NCBI RefSeq assembly: GCF_002259795.1
Contig: NZ_MWXA01000005.1
Coordinates: 434,001-498,000 of the forward strand
Origin: Bifidobacterium aquikefiri
GTDB taxonomy: Bacteria > Actinomycetota > Actinomycetes > Actinomycetales > Bifidobacteriaceae
Direction of reading: 5' to 3'
Length of the DNA stretch: 64,000 bases
In this document: piece by piece, positions 39,559 to 48,415 of the stretch
Numbering within the stretch: position 1 is the first letter of the stretch
How the letters are laid out: every line of letters starts with the position of its first letter
Notes under the pieces: generated by a model
Databases searched by the model: none
Told to the model about the DNA's origin: nothing
Seen by the model: the letters and a program-made list of their open reading frames with translations, nothing else
Program-made: the position numbers and the translations under genes

Positions 39559-40371
39559 TCACCAAGCGGGAATATCGTTGGTTTCCTTGATCATCTTCGC
39601 GACGGCATCTGTCTGATACGCCTTCACAATCTTCTTGAAATCTGCCTTGTTCTTGTCTTCCTTGCGCACCGCAATCACATTCTTGTAGATGCTGCTCACC
39701 TTGGAGATGTGATCGGTATCGATATATATTGCAGACTTCTCAGGAGTGGTATGCAGCTGATCAGTTACATAGTTGGTGTTGATCGTTGCCGCTGTCACAT
39801 CCTGCAATGCTGGTGCAATTTGGTCAGCCTGCAACTGTTCGATCTTGACCTTCTTGATGTACTTCTCGATGTCCTTCGTGGTTGGCGAATCCGGAGCATC
39901 GGCCTTCAGCTTGATGACTCCGATTGCATCGAGCAGCTGCAATGCACGGCCGCCGTTGGTAACATCGTTTGGGATGGCGATGGTATCGCCATCCTTCAAA
40001 TCCTTGTAGTTTTTGATCTTGTCTGAATACAGACCAAATGGGGAAATGATGGTGTATCCGATGTAGGTCAGATCTGCCTTGTTCTCTGTATTGAAGTTAT
40101 TCAGAAATGCAATGTGCTGGAAGCTGTTCAGATCCAAGCTGCCGTCAACGAGTGCTGGATTCTCTTCGGTGTATCCAGAGAAGAGTTTTACATCGATGGT
40201 AATTCCCTCCTTGGCGACCTGCTTGCCAACATATTCCCAAATTTCCTTCTGCTGATCACTCGCTACCCCAACGACATACTTATGATCGCTCGATGCTGAG
40301 GCAGAACCACACGCTGCCAGTCCAAAGCTTGCAGCGATTGCGACGATTGCTGCGATGATTTTCTTCTTCAC
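39559..40371 (-). CDS. metQ: Methionine-binding lipoprotein MetQ
   Basis: About 270 residues. Signal peptide KKKIIAAIVAIAASFGLAAC ends in a lipobox with the modified Cys. GTG at 40371 is preferred because it gives a proper signal peptide and GGGAG is close; GTG at 40386 is an alternative. The NlpA/MetQ fold is shown by VGVASDQQKEIWEYVGKQ, GSLDLNSFQHIAFL and IAIPNDVTNGGRALQLL. A small hairpin (CCCTCAT/ATGAGGG, 40467-40494) lies upstream and could be regulatory. Confidence 0.94.
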   Translation of the reverse strand: MKKKIIAAIVAIAASFGLAACGSASASSDHKYVVGVASDQQKEIWEYVGKQVAKEGITIDVKLFSGYTEENPALVDGSLDLNSFQHIAFLNNFNTENKADLTYIGYTIISPFGLYSDKIKNYKDLKDGDTIAIPNDVTNGGRALQLLDAIGVIKLKADAPDSPTTKDIEKYIKKVKIEQLQADQIAPALQDVTAATINTNYVTDQLHTTPEKSAIYIDTDHISKVSSIYKNVIAVRKEDKNKADFKKIVKAYQTDAVAKMIKETNDIPAW

Positions 40372-40577
40372 GTCTCCCACTTTCACGGCAACTTTCGCTG
40401 CCTTCGCTCCCTGTAACGATTGGTTAACTCGGTTATCGTACCGAGGAACGAACGGAAAACACACCACCCTCATTCATGGAAATATTTATGAGGGAGCCTA
40501 AATTCTATTGATAACGGTGGTAAAACCCCTTATTTCGCAACGATCTGAGAAATGTGACGAAAAACACACAGAAAAAA

Positions 40578-41597
40578 TCAATCCAGTCTGCGATCGTCTT
40601 CCGCATGTTTGGGAAGCACTATCGGCATTGTTCGTGAACTTTCCACGCTAAATGGTGCAAGTTTCTCGAAGTTGCCCCGAATGACATCGCACGAGTCGGC
40701 AAAACCTTGCTTCTCTACATCGTTCATGTCGATTTCCAAGACTTCTTCAACTCCATCCTTGCCGATGATGCAAGGAACGGAAGCAAACAGTCCTTTCTGA
40801 CCATATGCGCCGTTCAGCTGGACAGAAGCGGCGAGCACCACCTTTTCATCATGCACAATCGCTCTCACAATTCTCGTTGCCGCGTTGGCAATTGCGTATT
40901 CAGTGCGTTGCTTACCGTGGTATGCAATATAGCCACCCTTGCGTGCGAGAGATTCAGCTTCAGCACCATCCATGGCAAAACGAGGATTGTCTGAGAGTTC
41001 ATTCAACAGTTTTCCTGCAATGCTCACGCTCGACCACGCTGCAATCTGAGAATTTCCATGCTCTCCCACCATGTAGGCCTGAATCGATTCAGGAGCGAGC
41101 TGCGTTTTGAGAGCGATGACCGTTCGAAGTCGCGCGGAATCCAGACATGTGCCAGTACCCATGACATGCGAGGATGGAAGTCCTGAGAGTCTGAATATTT
41201 CCCTGGCAACCACGTCGCATGGATTTGTCACATTCACGTAGTATCCCGTGAATCCCGCAGCCGCAATCCGACCAGCGAAAAGTCTCGCATCGTCAACCGA
41301 CTTGAACAGCTCACCGGTTCGACTGATTGCTGAAAGCGTGACTTGCCCCGAAGCATTGATGATCACATCGCATTGCGCGAGTTTTTCGTAATCGGTATGG
41401 CAGTTGGTGATCACTGCACGGTGAGGCGCAAAGACTGTGGAATCATTGAGATCCTGGACTTCCGCCCTGAGTTTGTCTTCATTCTCGTCACAGACAAGAA
41501 TTTCATCTGCTATGCCCTGCAGAATCAAACTGTTTGCCGCATGCGGACCCACGTGCCCCATGCCGATGATACCGATTGATACCGGATGATATCCCAT
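40578..41597 (-). CDS. L-2-hydroxyisocaproate dehydrogenase-like 2-hydroxyacid dehydrogenase
   Basis: 339 residues, LDH/MDH superfamily, ATG 41597 with AGGAGGGG. NAD-binding GIIGMGHVG (~9-17), the substrate Arg region GTGTCLDSARLR, and the catalytic His in GEHGNSQIAAWSS are visible. The ARKGGYIAYHGKQRTEYAIANAATRI stretch resembles HicDH more than classic lactate dehydrogenase, so branched or aromatic 2-keto acids are the likelier substrates. It follows a ketopantoate-reductase-like gene by 71 bases. The specific substrate is not proved. Confidence 0.85.
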   Translation of the reverse strand: MGYHPVSIGIIGMGHVGPHAANSLILQGIADEILVCDENEDKLRAEVQDLNDSTVFAPHRAVITNCHTDYEKLAQCDVIINASGQVTLSAISRTGELFKSVDDARLFAGRIAAAGFTGYYVNVTNPCDVVAREIFRLSGLPSSHVMGTGTCLDSARLRTVIALKTQLAPESIQAYMVGEHGNSQIAAWSSVSIAGKLLNELSDNPRFAMDGAEAESLARKGGYIAYHGKQRTEYAIANAATRIVRAIVHDEKVVLAASVQLNGAYGQKGLFASVPCIIGKDGVEEVLEIDMNDVEKQGFADSCDVIRGNFEKLAPFSVESSRTMPIVLPKHAEDDRRLD

Positions 41598-41668
41598 TGT
41601 TGCCCCTCCTATGTGACTTGGCGGCTACGTGGCCTGTCTGTCAGCACTGCCGTTCTATGACTTGCTTT

Positions 41669-42640
41669 TCAGCTGTGTTTGAATTCTGGATGGTGTATGG
41701 AAAATGCCAGTTCTGCAAGATGCAGTTCTTGGGTAACGAACTCATGAAGTGTGCATTCATAGCCATTCTCGCGGCCAATTGTTGCTATATATCCGTTGAT
41801 GAAATCCACTTCGGTCGAACGTCCCTTGGTCAGGTCCTGATACATCGAAGGATAATGTAATGGGTGAGCGACACCAGCTGTGTGACATATCGTCTCCACT
41901 TCGGATTCACGCGTACCCAATAGTTTCAATCCTGCCTTTTCAGCAGCCGTATAGGCTTCATCGACGAGTTTCTCTGTCATCCACCGAGCACCTGGATGAC
42001 GCATGAATTCTCCGAATCTGATCTGATACATCGTGCATAACGTGTTCAGCACAGAGTTGAACACGATCTTCGCCATGCACATGCCCATGAAGTTGCTGAC
42101 AATTGTTGGATTCAGTGTCGCCTGAGTAAAATCTTCAAAGATCTCATGTTCGACATCGGTTACCTGCTCACCATAGCCACACATGTTCATGGCCTTGGCG
42201 TTGGCTCCTCCAGTGAAATTCACGTCACCGGGACCGTACACTTCTGCACCGATCAGCGCAGTGCCGCCATAGATCCGAGAAGTGTCAAAATATTGTGCAA
42301 ACTTCTCGAAATGGCCATAGCCATTCATGGCAGAGAATATCACCTGATGGTCCTTGAAAAGATGAGCACAGCGCGGGAGCACATCATCAAGCTGCATCTG
42401 CTTAAGGAAAACAATCCATACGTCTGGATCGCCGTCATACTCCTCTGGGTAGTAGACGTGTATCGGTACAAGATGTCGATTCTCCTCATCCTGTGAAACA
42501 TAGACTCCACCCTGCTTGCGAATTTGCTCGACGTTGTCGTCCCAGGTATCGATGAAATCAACCTGTTTACCCGCGAATTCCTGAAGAAGAACGCCATACT
42601 GCGTTCCCATGCCACCAGTACCAATAACTCCGTATCGCAT
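41669..42640 (-). CDS. Ketopantoate reductase-like oxidoreductase (ApbA/PanE family)
   Basis: 323 residues from the ATG at 42640 (AAAGG upstream); the longer frame is non-coding. N-terminal NADP-binding GTGGMGTQYGVLLQE, a helical C-terminal half with the catalytic-type KIVFNSVLNTLCTMYQ (Lys and Asn), and the STEVDFINGYIATIGRENG motif of the family. The family reduces ketopantoate to pantoate, but many paralogues act on other 2-keto acids. Pairing with the HicDH-like gene suggests a keto-acid reduction role rather than CoA synthesis. Confidence 0.82.
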   Translation of the reverse strand: MRYGVIGTGGMGTQYGVLLQEFAGKQVDFIDTWDDNVEQIRKQGGVYVSQDEENRHLVPIHVYYPEEYDGDPDVWIVFLKQMQLDDVLPRCAHLFKDHQVIFSAMNGYGHFEKFAQYFDTSRIYGGTALIGAEVYGPGDVNFTGGANAKAMNMCGYGEQVTDVEHEIFEDFTQATLNPTIVSNFMGMCMAKIVFNSVLNTLCTMYQIRFGEFMRHPGARWMTEKLVDEAYTAAEKAGLKLLGTRESEVETICHTAGVAHPLHYPSMYQDLTKGRSTEVDFINGYIATIGRENGYECTLHEFVTQELHLAELAFSIHHPEFKHS

Positions 42641-42863
42641 CTGTCCAACGCCTTTCAAATAATCCAACTGCAACGATTCACACCCAACAATGTTCTCTTC
42701 ATGTATGCTTCGCGAAAAGAGCAAGTTGCCTTCCTCGTGCATTCCATACCGAACGACATTGCAATACCGCGATAATACCGCTGAGTTATGAGTTGTGCGA
42801 ACGGTTTCCAACTCTCAACTTTGGTAAACGTGAGGCTTCGGCGTGGTCATCGGAGAATTAGTG

Positions 42864-42869
42864 TATAGT
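42864..42869 (+). promoter_or_regulatory. Candidate -10 element for tRNA-His
   Basis: TATAGT lies 41 bases before the tRNA, with an adjoining TG upstream. No convincing -35 is seen. Confidence 0.4.
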
Positions 42870-42909
42870 ATTCATCTGTTGTGCGTTACGGTATCCGTGC
42901 GTTACACAT

Positions 42910-42986
42910 GGTGGATATAGCTCAGCAGGTAGAGCATCTGATTGTGGTTCAGAAGGTCGCGCGTTCGAACCGCGTTATCCACCCCA
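42910..42986 (+). tRNA. tRNA-His (GTG anticodon)
   Basis: Acceptor GTGGATA (42911-42917) pairs with TATCCAC (42976-42982), and CCA is encoded (42984-42986). The anticodon loop TTGTGGT holds GTG, and the T-loop TTCGAAC is canonical. An encoded G at 42910 (position -1) can pair with C73 at 42983, the identity feature of bacterial tRNA-His. Confidence 0.97.
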
Positions 42987-42992
42987 TTCGAT

Positions 42993-43027
42993 AATCCTCG
43001 CAATCAAAACGATTGCGAGGATTTTTC
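42993..43027 (+). terminator. Intrinsic terminator after tRNA-His
   Basis: Perfect 13-bp stem AATCCTCGCAATC (42993-43005) / GATTGCGAGGATT (43011-43023), loop AAAAC, followed by TTTTC. Confidence 0.93.
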
Positions 43028-43150
43028 AATAATCATTCATGAGCGCCGCACTTCGCCCGCTGGCTCATGTCATCATTCGAATGACGATGCCTTCTACAGG
43101 TCACCATTGCATTCACAGCCGCAGCGCATCAGCAGTTCCACGATCGCCGA

Positions 43151-43888
43151 TTAGAATTCGTAATGAATCATATCTTGAAATTCTTCTACCAACTCCTTGT
43201 TCTTCTCATCTCCTCCCTCAAGATTGGCTGAATAGAACACTGGCACCTTGCTTGCAGCTTGTTGAGAAATCATTCTGCTTGCCTCGACAACGATGGTGTC
43301 AAGTATCGCTGCACCGATGACCGTTGACGTTGGTCCGACCCTTTGCTCGGTGCCAGGTACATCGCATGCGGCATCGCCGATATCTCCGTGATTATCAATC
43401 ACAATATCGGCAAGTTCAAACAGCCGCTTTCCCGAGCTATGTCTGCTGGATACCGATCGCGAATAGGCAAGATTGGTCAGTGCAATGATCTTCACTCCCT
43501 TCGACTTGGCGGCCAAAGCCATGTCGATGATGATTGGGTTACGTCCAGACACGGAATGAAGAATGAGAATATCGCCATGACGGAAGGCAACCGTTGATGC
43601 GATTGCCGTTCCATACCCCTCAAGCCGTTCCATAGTGCTGGTAAAGGTTATCGGCTTTCGATCCAGCATTACCTCTCGTGCAAAAATTGCATTGATAGTG
43701 ATCATGCCACCTGCTCGATAATACATTTCCTCCGATAGGATTCCAGCATGGCTGGCACCGAAGATATAGATCGATGACTTCTCCACATTCGCATCTACAA
43801 TGGCCCGGATTGCCTTCCTGATATTCTCATGTTCCTCATCATTGACCGTCGTGATCAGGTCACGGATTTTTTGAAAATATTGAAACAT
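43151..43888 (-). CDS. SIS-domain sugar-phosphate-binding protein (UPF0309-like)
   Basis: 245 residues with a SIS fold: YIFGASHAGILSEEMYYRAGG (phosphosugar loop), DILILHSVSGRNPIIIDMA and GVKIIALTNLAYS. It lacks a DNA-binding domain, so it is an isomerase or binding protein and not an RpiR regulator. Last gene of the PTS operon, its start touching the EIIC stop. It probably acts on the phosphorylated product of the transporter. The substrate is unknown; SIS proteins of this type often handle amino-sugar or ketose phosphates. Confidence 0.85.
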   Translation of the reverse strand: MFQYFQKIRDLITTVNDEEHENIRKAIRAIVDANVEKSSIYIFGASHAGILSEEMYYRAGGMITINAIFAREVMLDRKPITFTSTMERLEGYGTAIASTVAFRHGDILILHSVSGRNPIIIDMALAAKSKGVKIIALTNLAYSRSVSSRHSSGKRLFELADIVIDNHGDIGDAACDVPGTEQRVGPTSTVIGAAILDTIVVEASRMISQQAASKVPVFYSANLEGGDEKNKELVEEFQDMIHYEF

Positions 43889-45159
43889 TAGAAGATTCCA
43901 ATCAGATTACCGACCCATTTTCCAATCATTCCCCACAGCGATAGGTCGTTGCCTCCAAAGATGAGAATCCAGTTCCGTATGGTTCCACCCATCATCAGTG
44001 CCGAAAAACCTACCAGTACGATCATTGCCACCGAAGCTACCATTGTTCCCACAACCGCACCTCGGATACCACCCTGACCTTCTCCGACGATTGCAGCGCC
44101 ACCGCATTCGAAGAAGCTGGTGATGACCATCGGCACAAGAATGATTCCGAACACATTCGTCACATTGCAAATCAACACAAGAATCGTCGACGTCACAAAG
44201 GCGGATATAAATCCGATGATGACCGCATTCGGCTTGTAATTGAAAAGAACGGGCACATCGAACGCCGGTTTCGCACCTGGAACAAGCTTTTCAGAGATTC
44301 CTTGGAATGCGGGAACAATCTGATTCACGAGCATTCTGACACCATAGAGCAGAATCAACAGGCCACCACCAAAGGTCAGACCCGCGTTGAGAGCAACCAT
44401 GAAGAGATTGCCACCTTTGGGCACAAGTGCCGGAGCGACGAGACCTACGATAAGGTCTACAAGGAACATCACCATACCGCCGCTGATTGATATTTCTCTA
44501 AAGAATGACAGTCCCTTCGGAACCTTGATATCCTCAGTCGAATGTTTCTTGTTGCCTATCAGCTTTGCTACAGAACCCGAAATCAGTGAAAGAATGGTGG
44601 TCGGATGGCCGATGAGGAAGGAATCATCCTCGGTCGCCGCCCAAACGTACTTACGCATGACCCAGGGTGCAATGGAGAAGTACACGGCCGAAAGTATGGC
44701 ACTCACCACAATGAGCACTGGACCCTGTAGCCCTCCCTCGACTCCGCCTGCCACAATTACGAATGGTACCCACCACAGCATATGTCCTGTGAGGAATATC
44801 GTCTTCACGGGCGTGAATCGAGCAATGAATATGTGGATGATCAAGGCAAGAAACATTGCAATGCCGACCGTTCCGCCATAGTGTGAAGTGAATGTGACGT
44901 CGGAGAGACCTTCGGAGACACCAACTCCCATTTTCGTCTGAACAGCGGTGTTGATTGCCGCAACCACGCCAGTCAGCATGTTGACGCCTTCAGTAAGGAT
45001 GACCATGCCGAATGCAGCAGAGATACTGCCCTTGATGATGTCGGCAATCGACTTCCTCTGTACGATCAGGCCCACCATTGCAATCAATCCCAGAAGAATG
45101 GGAGGATCCTGAAGTATGTTGTTGGAAATGAAATCCAGTATGTTGGTGAAGACGCTCAT
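43888..45159 (-). CDS. PTS EIIC, ascorbate (UlaA/SgaT) family
   Basis: 423 residues, about ten to eleven hydrophobic segments. Family-like features are the N-terminal ILLGLIAMVGLIVQRKS, GHMLWWVPFVIVAGGVEGG and ITSFFECGGAAIVGEGQGGIRG. Ascorbate/galactitol-superfamily EIIC proteins work without the glucose-type loop. Overlaps EIIB by 4 bases. No ulaD/E/F/G ascorbate genes are nearby, so the sugar is probably not ascorbate or is processed elsewhere. Confidence 0.9.
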   Translation of the reverse strand: MSVFTNILDFISNNILQDPPILLGLIAMVGLIVQRKSIADIIKGSISAAFGMVILTEGVNMLTGVVAAINTAVQTKMGVGVSEGLSDVTFTSHYGGTVGIAMFLALIIHIFIARFTPVKTIFLTGHMLWWVPFVIVAGGVEGGLQGPVLIVVSAILSAVYFSIAPWVMRKYVWAATEDDSFLIGHPTTILSLISGSVAKLIGNKKHSTEDIKVPKGLSFFREISISGGMVMFLVDLIVGLVAPALVPKGGNLFMVALNAGLTFGGGLLILLYGVRMLVNQIVPAFQGISEKLVPGAKPAFDVPVLFNYKPNAVIIGFISAFVTSTILVLICNVTNVFGIILVPMVITSFFECGGAAIVGEGQGGIRGAVVGTMVASVAMIVLVGFSALMMGGTIRNWILIFGGNDLSLWGMIGKWVGNLIGIF

Positions 45160-45446
45160 CGTTCACTACCCTCCCTTGCCTGTAGGAATGTCACCAGTGC
45201 CTGTTTCACTTCTGATGCATCCATGTATCTTTTGATTGCTATAACCGGTTTGTTGGTAGACGATTCGAGATCGGGCTTCAGCTCTGCACTCGTGAAATAA
45301 GCATCAGCGTCCTCGGCCTTTGCTGAAGCGATATCGGTATTTTCCGTCTCCGCCTCAATGCCAAGTTCCTTGATAACCTTGTCCAGAGTCATTTTCAAAA
45401 CCATGGAGCTTCCAACCCCAAATCCACACACTGCTAGGAATTTCAT
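45156..45446 (-). CDS. PTS EIIB, ascorbate-family
   Basis: 96 residues. The phospho-cysteine loop AVCGFGVGSSM (Cys7) is intact. Rossmann-like lactose/ascorbate EIIB fold. Overlaps EIIA and EIIC genes by 4 bases on either side. Transfers phosphate from EIIA to the incoming sugar. Confidence 0.92.
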   Translation of the reverse strand: MKFLAVCGFGVGSSMVLKMTLDKVIKELGIEAETENTDIASAKAEDADAYFTSAELKPDLESSTNKPVIAIKRYMDASEVKQALVTFLQAREGSER

Positions 45447-45886
45447 GCCACTGCCTCTTTCTGTTTGAATAATGCGAGAATTTCGTTTTTGTTTCCGTTC
45501 AAAATCGTTTCGTATGCCTTCCTGTCCATGAAAATGGATGTCACCTGTTGAAGGCTCTTGAGGTGGCTGGAATTGTCAACGGCTGCCATGATCAGGAAAA
45601 TCTTCACCTGCTTGCCTTCAAGATCAATGGGATTTCTCGAGACAAGCAGACTCATTCCCATGCTGTTCACCCCCTCTCCAGGTCGGGCATGCATCAGTGC
45701 GAAATAGTCTGAGAGAACCATGTACGGGCCATTGCTCTGCACATTTTCAATCATTTTGTTCACATAGAGCTGCGTGATTGCTTTCGACGCAAGTAATGGT
45801 TCACTGGCCTGCTGCAGTGCAGACTGCCATGTATCCGCATCGTCAATGACATTGATATTTGAAGAATCGAAAAGCCTGTCAGTCAT
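45443..45886 (-). CDS. PTS EIIA, fructose/ascorbate type
   Basis: About 147 residues from the ATG at 45886 (GGAG upstream), overlapping the regulator stop by 8 bases. The phospho-histidine lies in YFALMHARPGEGV (His66), the canonical PTS_EIIA_2 motif. Accepts phosphate from HPr. A TTG three codons earlier is a weaker start. Confidence 0.92.
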   Translation of the reverse strand: MTDRLFDSSNINVIDDADTWQSALQQASEPLLASKAITQLYVNKMIENVQSNGPYMVLSDYFALMHARPGEGVNSMGMSLLVSRNPIDLEGKQVKIFLIMAAVDNSSHLKSLQQVTSIFMDRKAYETILNGNKNEILALFKQKEAVA

Positions 45887-47537
45887 GTGAACCAATCTCC
45901 ATCATCGTTGAAATGAACCAATCCTTGTTATTAATTCCGTTCATAATCACATTCATGAACGGTTCGATAGATTTTCTATCCTCTTTTTTGATCATCAGCA
46001 GGGCAATCACATCTGCACGATTGTTCATCCAATCGATTGCCTTATCGAGAATGGCAACCCCAATGCAGCTATGTGCGACAAGGGATGGATCCCCGTGAGA
46101 AATCACAAATCCATTGTCCAGATACGTGGATTGAACTGTGTCACGCTGAAACACAGTCTGTCGGAACATATTTCTCTGCTCGATATCCGGCCACTCGTTC
46201 ACACTCATCAGAGCATCGATAATTTCGGCTCGACTTCTTGCATTGCAAAACAGGACATGGCCTTTTGCGAGAAATGGAATGCTTCGAACATGAGAAAAGT
46301 CAAGTTCCTGCTCAGAGCTATCCATGGAGACATCAATGTATCTGTTCATGATTGTCTTCATGTCGCGGGTCGTGATCATAGGAGAGATGTTCGCGACGGG
46401 CACTGGCTGTTCAGGAAGTCGCACGGTGGAAATGATGAGTGCAACATCCGATAGGTCCTGACGTATCAAGTCGACTTGTGACACGACTTCGATCAGTGAA
46501 ACCTCTGGAAGTATTCGATGCATTTTTGCTGAGACGAGTGAACTCGTACCGATTCCGTTTGGACAGACGAACAGCACACGTTTGGCGCTCTTCGTTCGTT
46601 CGACCGCTGCTTGAAAATGAATGGTCAGGAAACCGACTTCATCGTCTGAAATGGCAATATGATTGTCATTGCCAAAATCACTGAACGCATACCAAACGGT
46701 TCCATATAGCTGTGGATAGTTTTTTTGTATCTCATCCAGCAGCGGATTGATTACCGTGGTATCCGCTTGGAGTCGCAAGAACATCTGGTACAGGTGCACA
46801 GTCAGATCGGCATGTAGCCGCGTATCCTGCGTCAGATCAGTGTTCAATCCATCGCTGACCGTGGAGATCAGCGACTTGACCTTGCTCTTGAAGGAAGCAG
46901 GGATCTGGAGGTCCTTCATGAAGAATTTGAATCCGTTGCCAATCACGATATAGGAAAGATAGCGCAATTCATCAGGGGTGAATGAATATACTCCAGCATC
47001 TTCGACCCCTTTGATCAACTCGTAAACCAAAGGATATTTATCAAACTGGAAGAGTATTTTACCCAGCTGGTTTCCCTTGGCATCGGCGATATGATGCCCC
47101 AGCAAACCTCTATACACGACTATGGCAGTAGAAATCACGATGTCATCGATGTAATATTCCGGCACTTCCAGCTGCCAGACACGGACCTGCTTCTGAAAAA
47201 TCTTCTGCACACTGTGAAGAGGAGAAGGATCGATGAATAGCTTCAGGATTGGTGAACCCTCATCACCCACTCGCAAGAGATCGGTGACGATGCGTTTGAT
47301 CACCTTTTGCCTGACGACTTCACCCCCGCCGATGAACGTCCCAGAATTATCGAATCCCAGGGAAACGTTATCCTTGGCTAACAGTGACTTTATGAACTCA
47401 ACATCATGGGCAATGCTGCTCCTCGATATAAAGTAATCATTGGAAAGACGCTGATAACTGAGGTGCTCACCGTCAACGAGTCTCGCAAGAATGTAATATT
47501 TTCGATCCTTGCTCGTCGGAATTTCCTGTGCGTTCAC
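45879..47537 (-). CDS. PRD-containing transcriptional regulator (BglG/MtlR type)
   Basis: 552 residues from the GTG at 47537, with GGGGGTG 5 bases upstream. Domains in order: N-terminal HTH (~10-60; RLSNDYFISRSSIAHDVEFI), two PRDs (~150-370), an EIIB-like domain with FVCPNGIGTSS, and a C-terminal EIIA-like domain with VISHGDP. This makes it a DNA-binding PRD activator whose activity is set by PTS phosphorylation, and not an RNA-binding antiterminator. Encoded first in the PTS operon, so probably autoregulating through the palindrome just upstream. Confidence 0.92.
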   Translation of the reverse strand: MNAQEIPTSKDRKYYILARLVDGEHLSYQRLSNDYFISRSSIAHDVEFIKSLLAKDNVSLGFDNSGTFIGGGEVVRQKVIKRIVTDLLRVGDEGSPILKLFIDPSPLHSVQKIFQKQVRVWQLEVPEYYIDDIVISTAIVVYRGLLGHHIADAKGNQLGKILFQFDKYPLVYELIKGVEDAGVYSFTPDELRYLSYIVIGNGFKFFMKDLQIPASFKSKVKSLISTVSDGLNTDLTQDTRLHADLTVHLYQMFLRLQADTTVINPLLDEIQKNYPQLYGTVWYAFSDFGNDNHIAISDDEVGFLTIHFQAAVERTKSAKRVLFVCPNGIGTSSLVSAKMHRILPEVSLIEVVSQVDLIRQDLSDVALIISTVRLPEQPVPVANISPMITTRDMKTIMNRYIDVSMDSSEQELDFSHVRSIPFLAKGHVLFCNARSRAEIIDALMSVNEWPDIEQRNMFRQTVFQRDTVQSTYLDNGFVISHGDPSLVAHSCIGVAILDKAIDWMNNRADVIALLMIKKEDRKSIEPFMNVIMNGINNKDWFISTMMEIGSHD

Positions 47538-47550
47538 ACTATCACCCCCA

Positions 47551-47586
47551 TCATGTAATCCATTACTGTATTCGAGGATTACATGA
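47551..47586 (-). promoter_or_regulatory. Perfect palindrome upstream of the PTS operon
   Basis: TCATGTAATCC (47551-47561) and GGATTACATGA (47576-47586) flank a 14-base centre, 14 bases before the regulator's GTG. Arm spacing of 25 bases fits a dimeric regulator site. An RNA hairpin in the leader is the alternative. Confidence 0.6.
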
Positions 47587-47758
47587 CTGAGAAGAACAAA
47601 TAGCGACGAGGAATTGCCTTCAAAATTGAGAACAGCGTTACACGTATTTAACAAGGTTTTGGAATATAATTATAAGATTGTGCCTCAACGGTTTCCCGTT
47701 GCCTGCGTATACGAGCGATGCTCTGGCGTAAAGGGGATTCCTGCAATACCATTGACAC

Positions 47759-48415
47759 ATGTGCGGACGATTCGCTATGGATTACGTGATTGATGAATTG
47801 GCTGATTTCTACAGGGCAATACCGACGGGGACGGTTCCTGAACGGTCTTGGAACATCAAGCCAACGAACGCCATTGCCACGATTCTCGATGGCAAGGACG
47901 AAGTTCGCCATCTTGCCTCTTCGCATTGGAGTCTGATTCCTCCATGGTCAAGAACTTCGACACTGAACTTCCCGACCTTCAACGCCCGCATTGAATCTGT
48001 CCTGGAGAAACGCACATACCAACATGCAGCCCAATTCCAACGCTGCATCATTCCGGCATCCGGCTATTACGAGTGGCGCAACCACAAGGATCCGTTCTAT
48101 TTCTCACTACATGACGAGACTCCCCTATCCATCGCTGGACTATATAGCTGGTGGCGTGCCACGCCAAACGATCCCTGGAATCTTACGAGCACCATTGTGA
48201 CAAGAGAGGCCACAGAAAATGTTGCATCGATACATAATCGCATGCCTGTGTTCATCACTCCCGATATACAGGATGAATGGCTCGACCCGAAAGGCACTGC
48301 ACAGGATATTCTTCCCGCTGCGCAATCACACAGTGAAGAGTTGGCCATGAATCTTCAATTCTGGCAGGTAAAGCCGCTCAAAGATGATGGACCGGCACTG
48401 ATCAGCAAACTGTGA
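47759..48415 (+). CDS. yedK: HMCES/YedK-type abasic-site processing protein
   Basis: 218 residues. SRAP-domain protein that crosslinks through Cys2 to abasic sites in single-stranded DNA, shielding forks. Cys2 in MCGRF, NARIESV, SGYYEW (catalytic Glu region) and IHNRMPVF (His) are all present. Initiator Met is removed to expose Cys2 in the family. Divergent from the PTS operon, sharing no obvious function. Confidence 0.94.
   Translation: MCGRFAMDYVIDELADFYRAIPTGTVPERSWNIKPTNAIATILDGKDEVRHLASSHWSLIPPWSRTSTLNFPTFNARIESVLEKRTYQHAAQFQRCIIPASGYYEWRNHKDPFYFSLHDETPLSIAGLYSWWRATPNDPWNLTSTIVTREATENVASIHNRMPVFITPDIQDEWLDPKGTAQDILPAAQSHSEELAMNLQFWQVKPLKDDGPALISKL

Noticed and set aside
40578-41597. Plain L-lactate dehydrogenase
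   Set aside because: The C-terminal half matches the HicDH pattern better, so I did not assign ldh.
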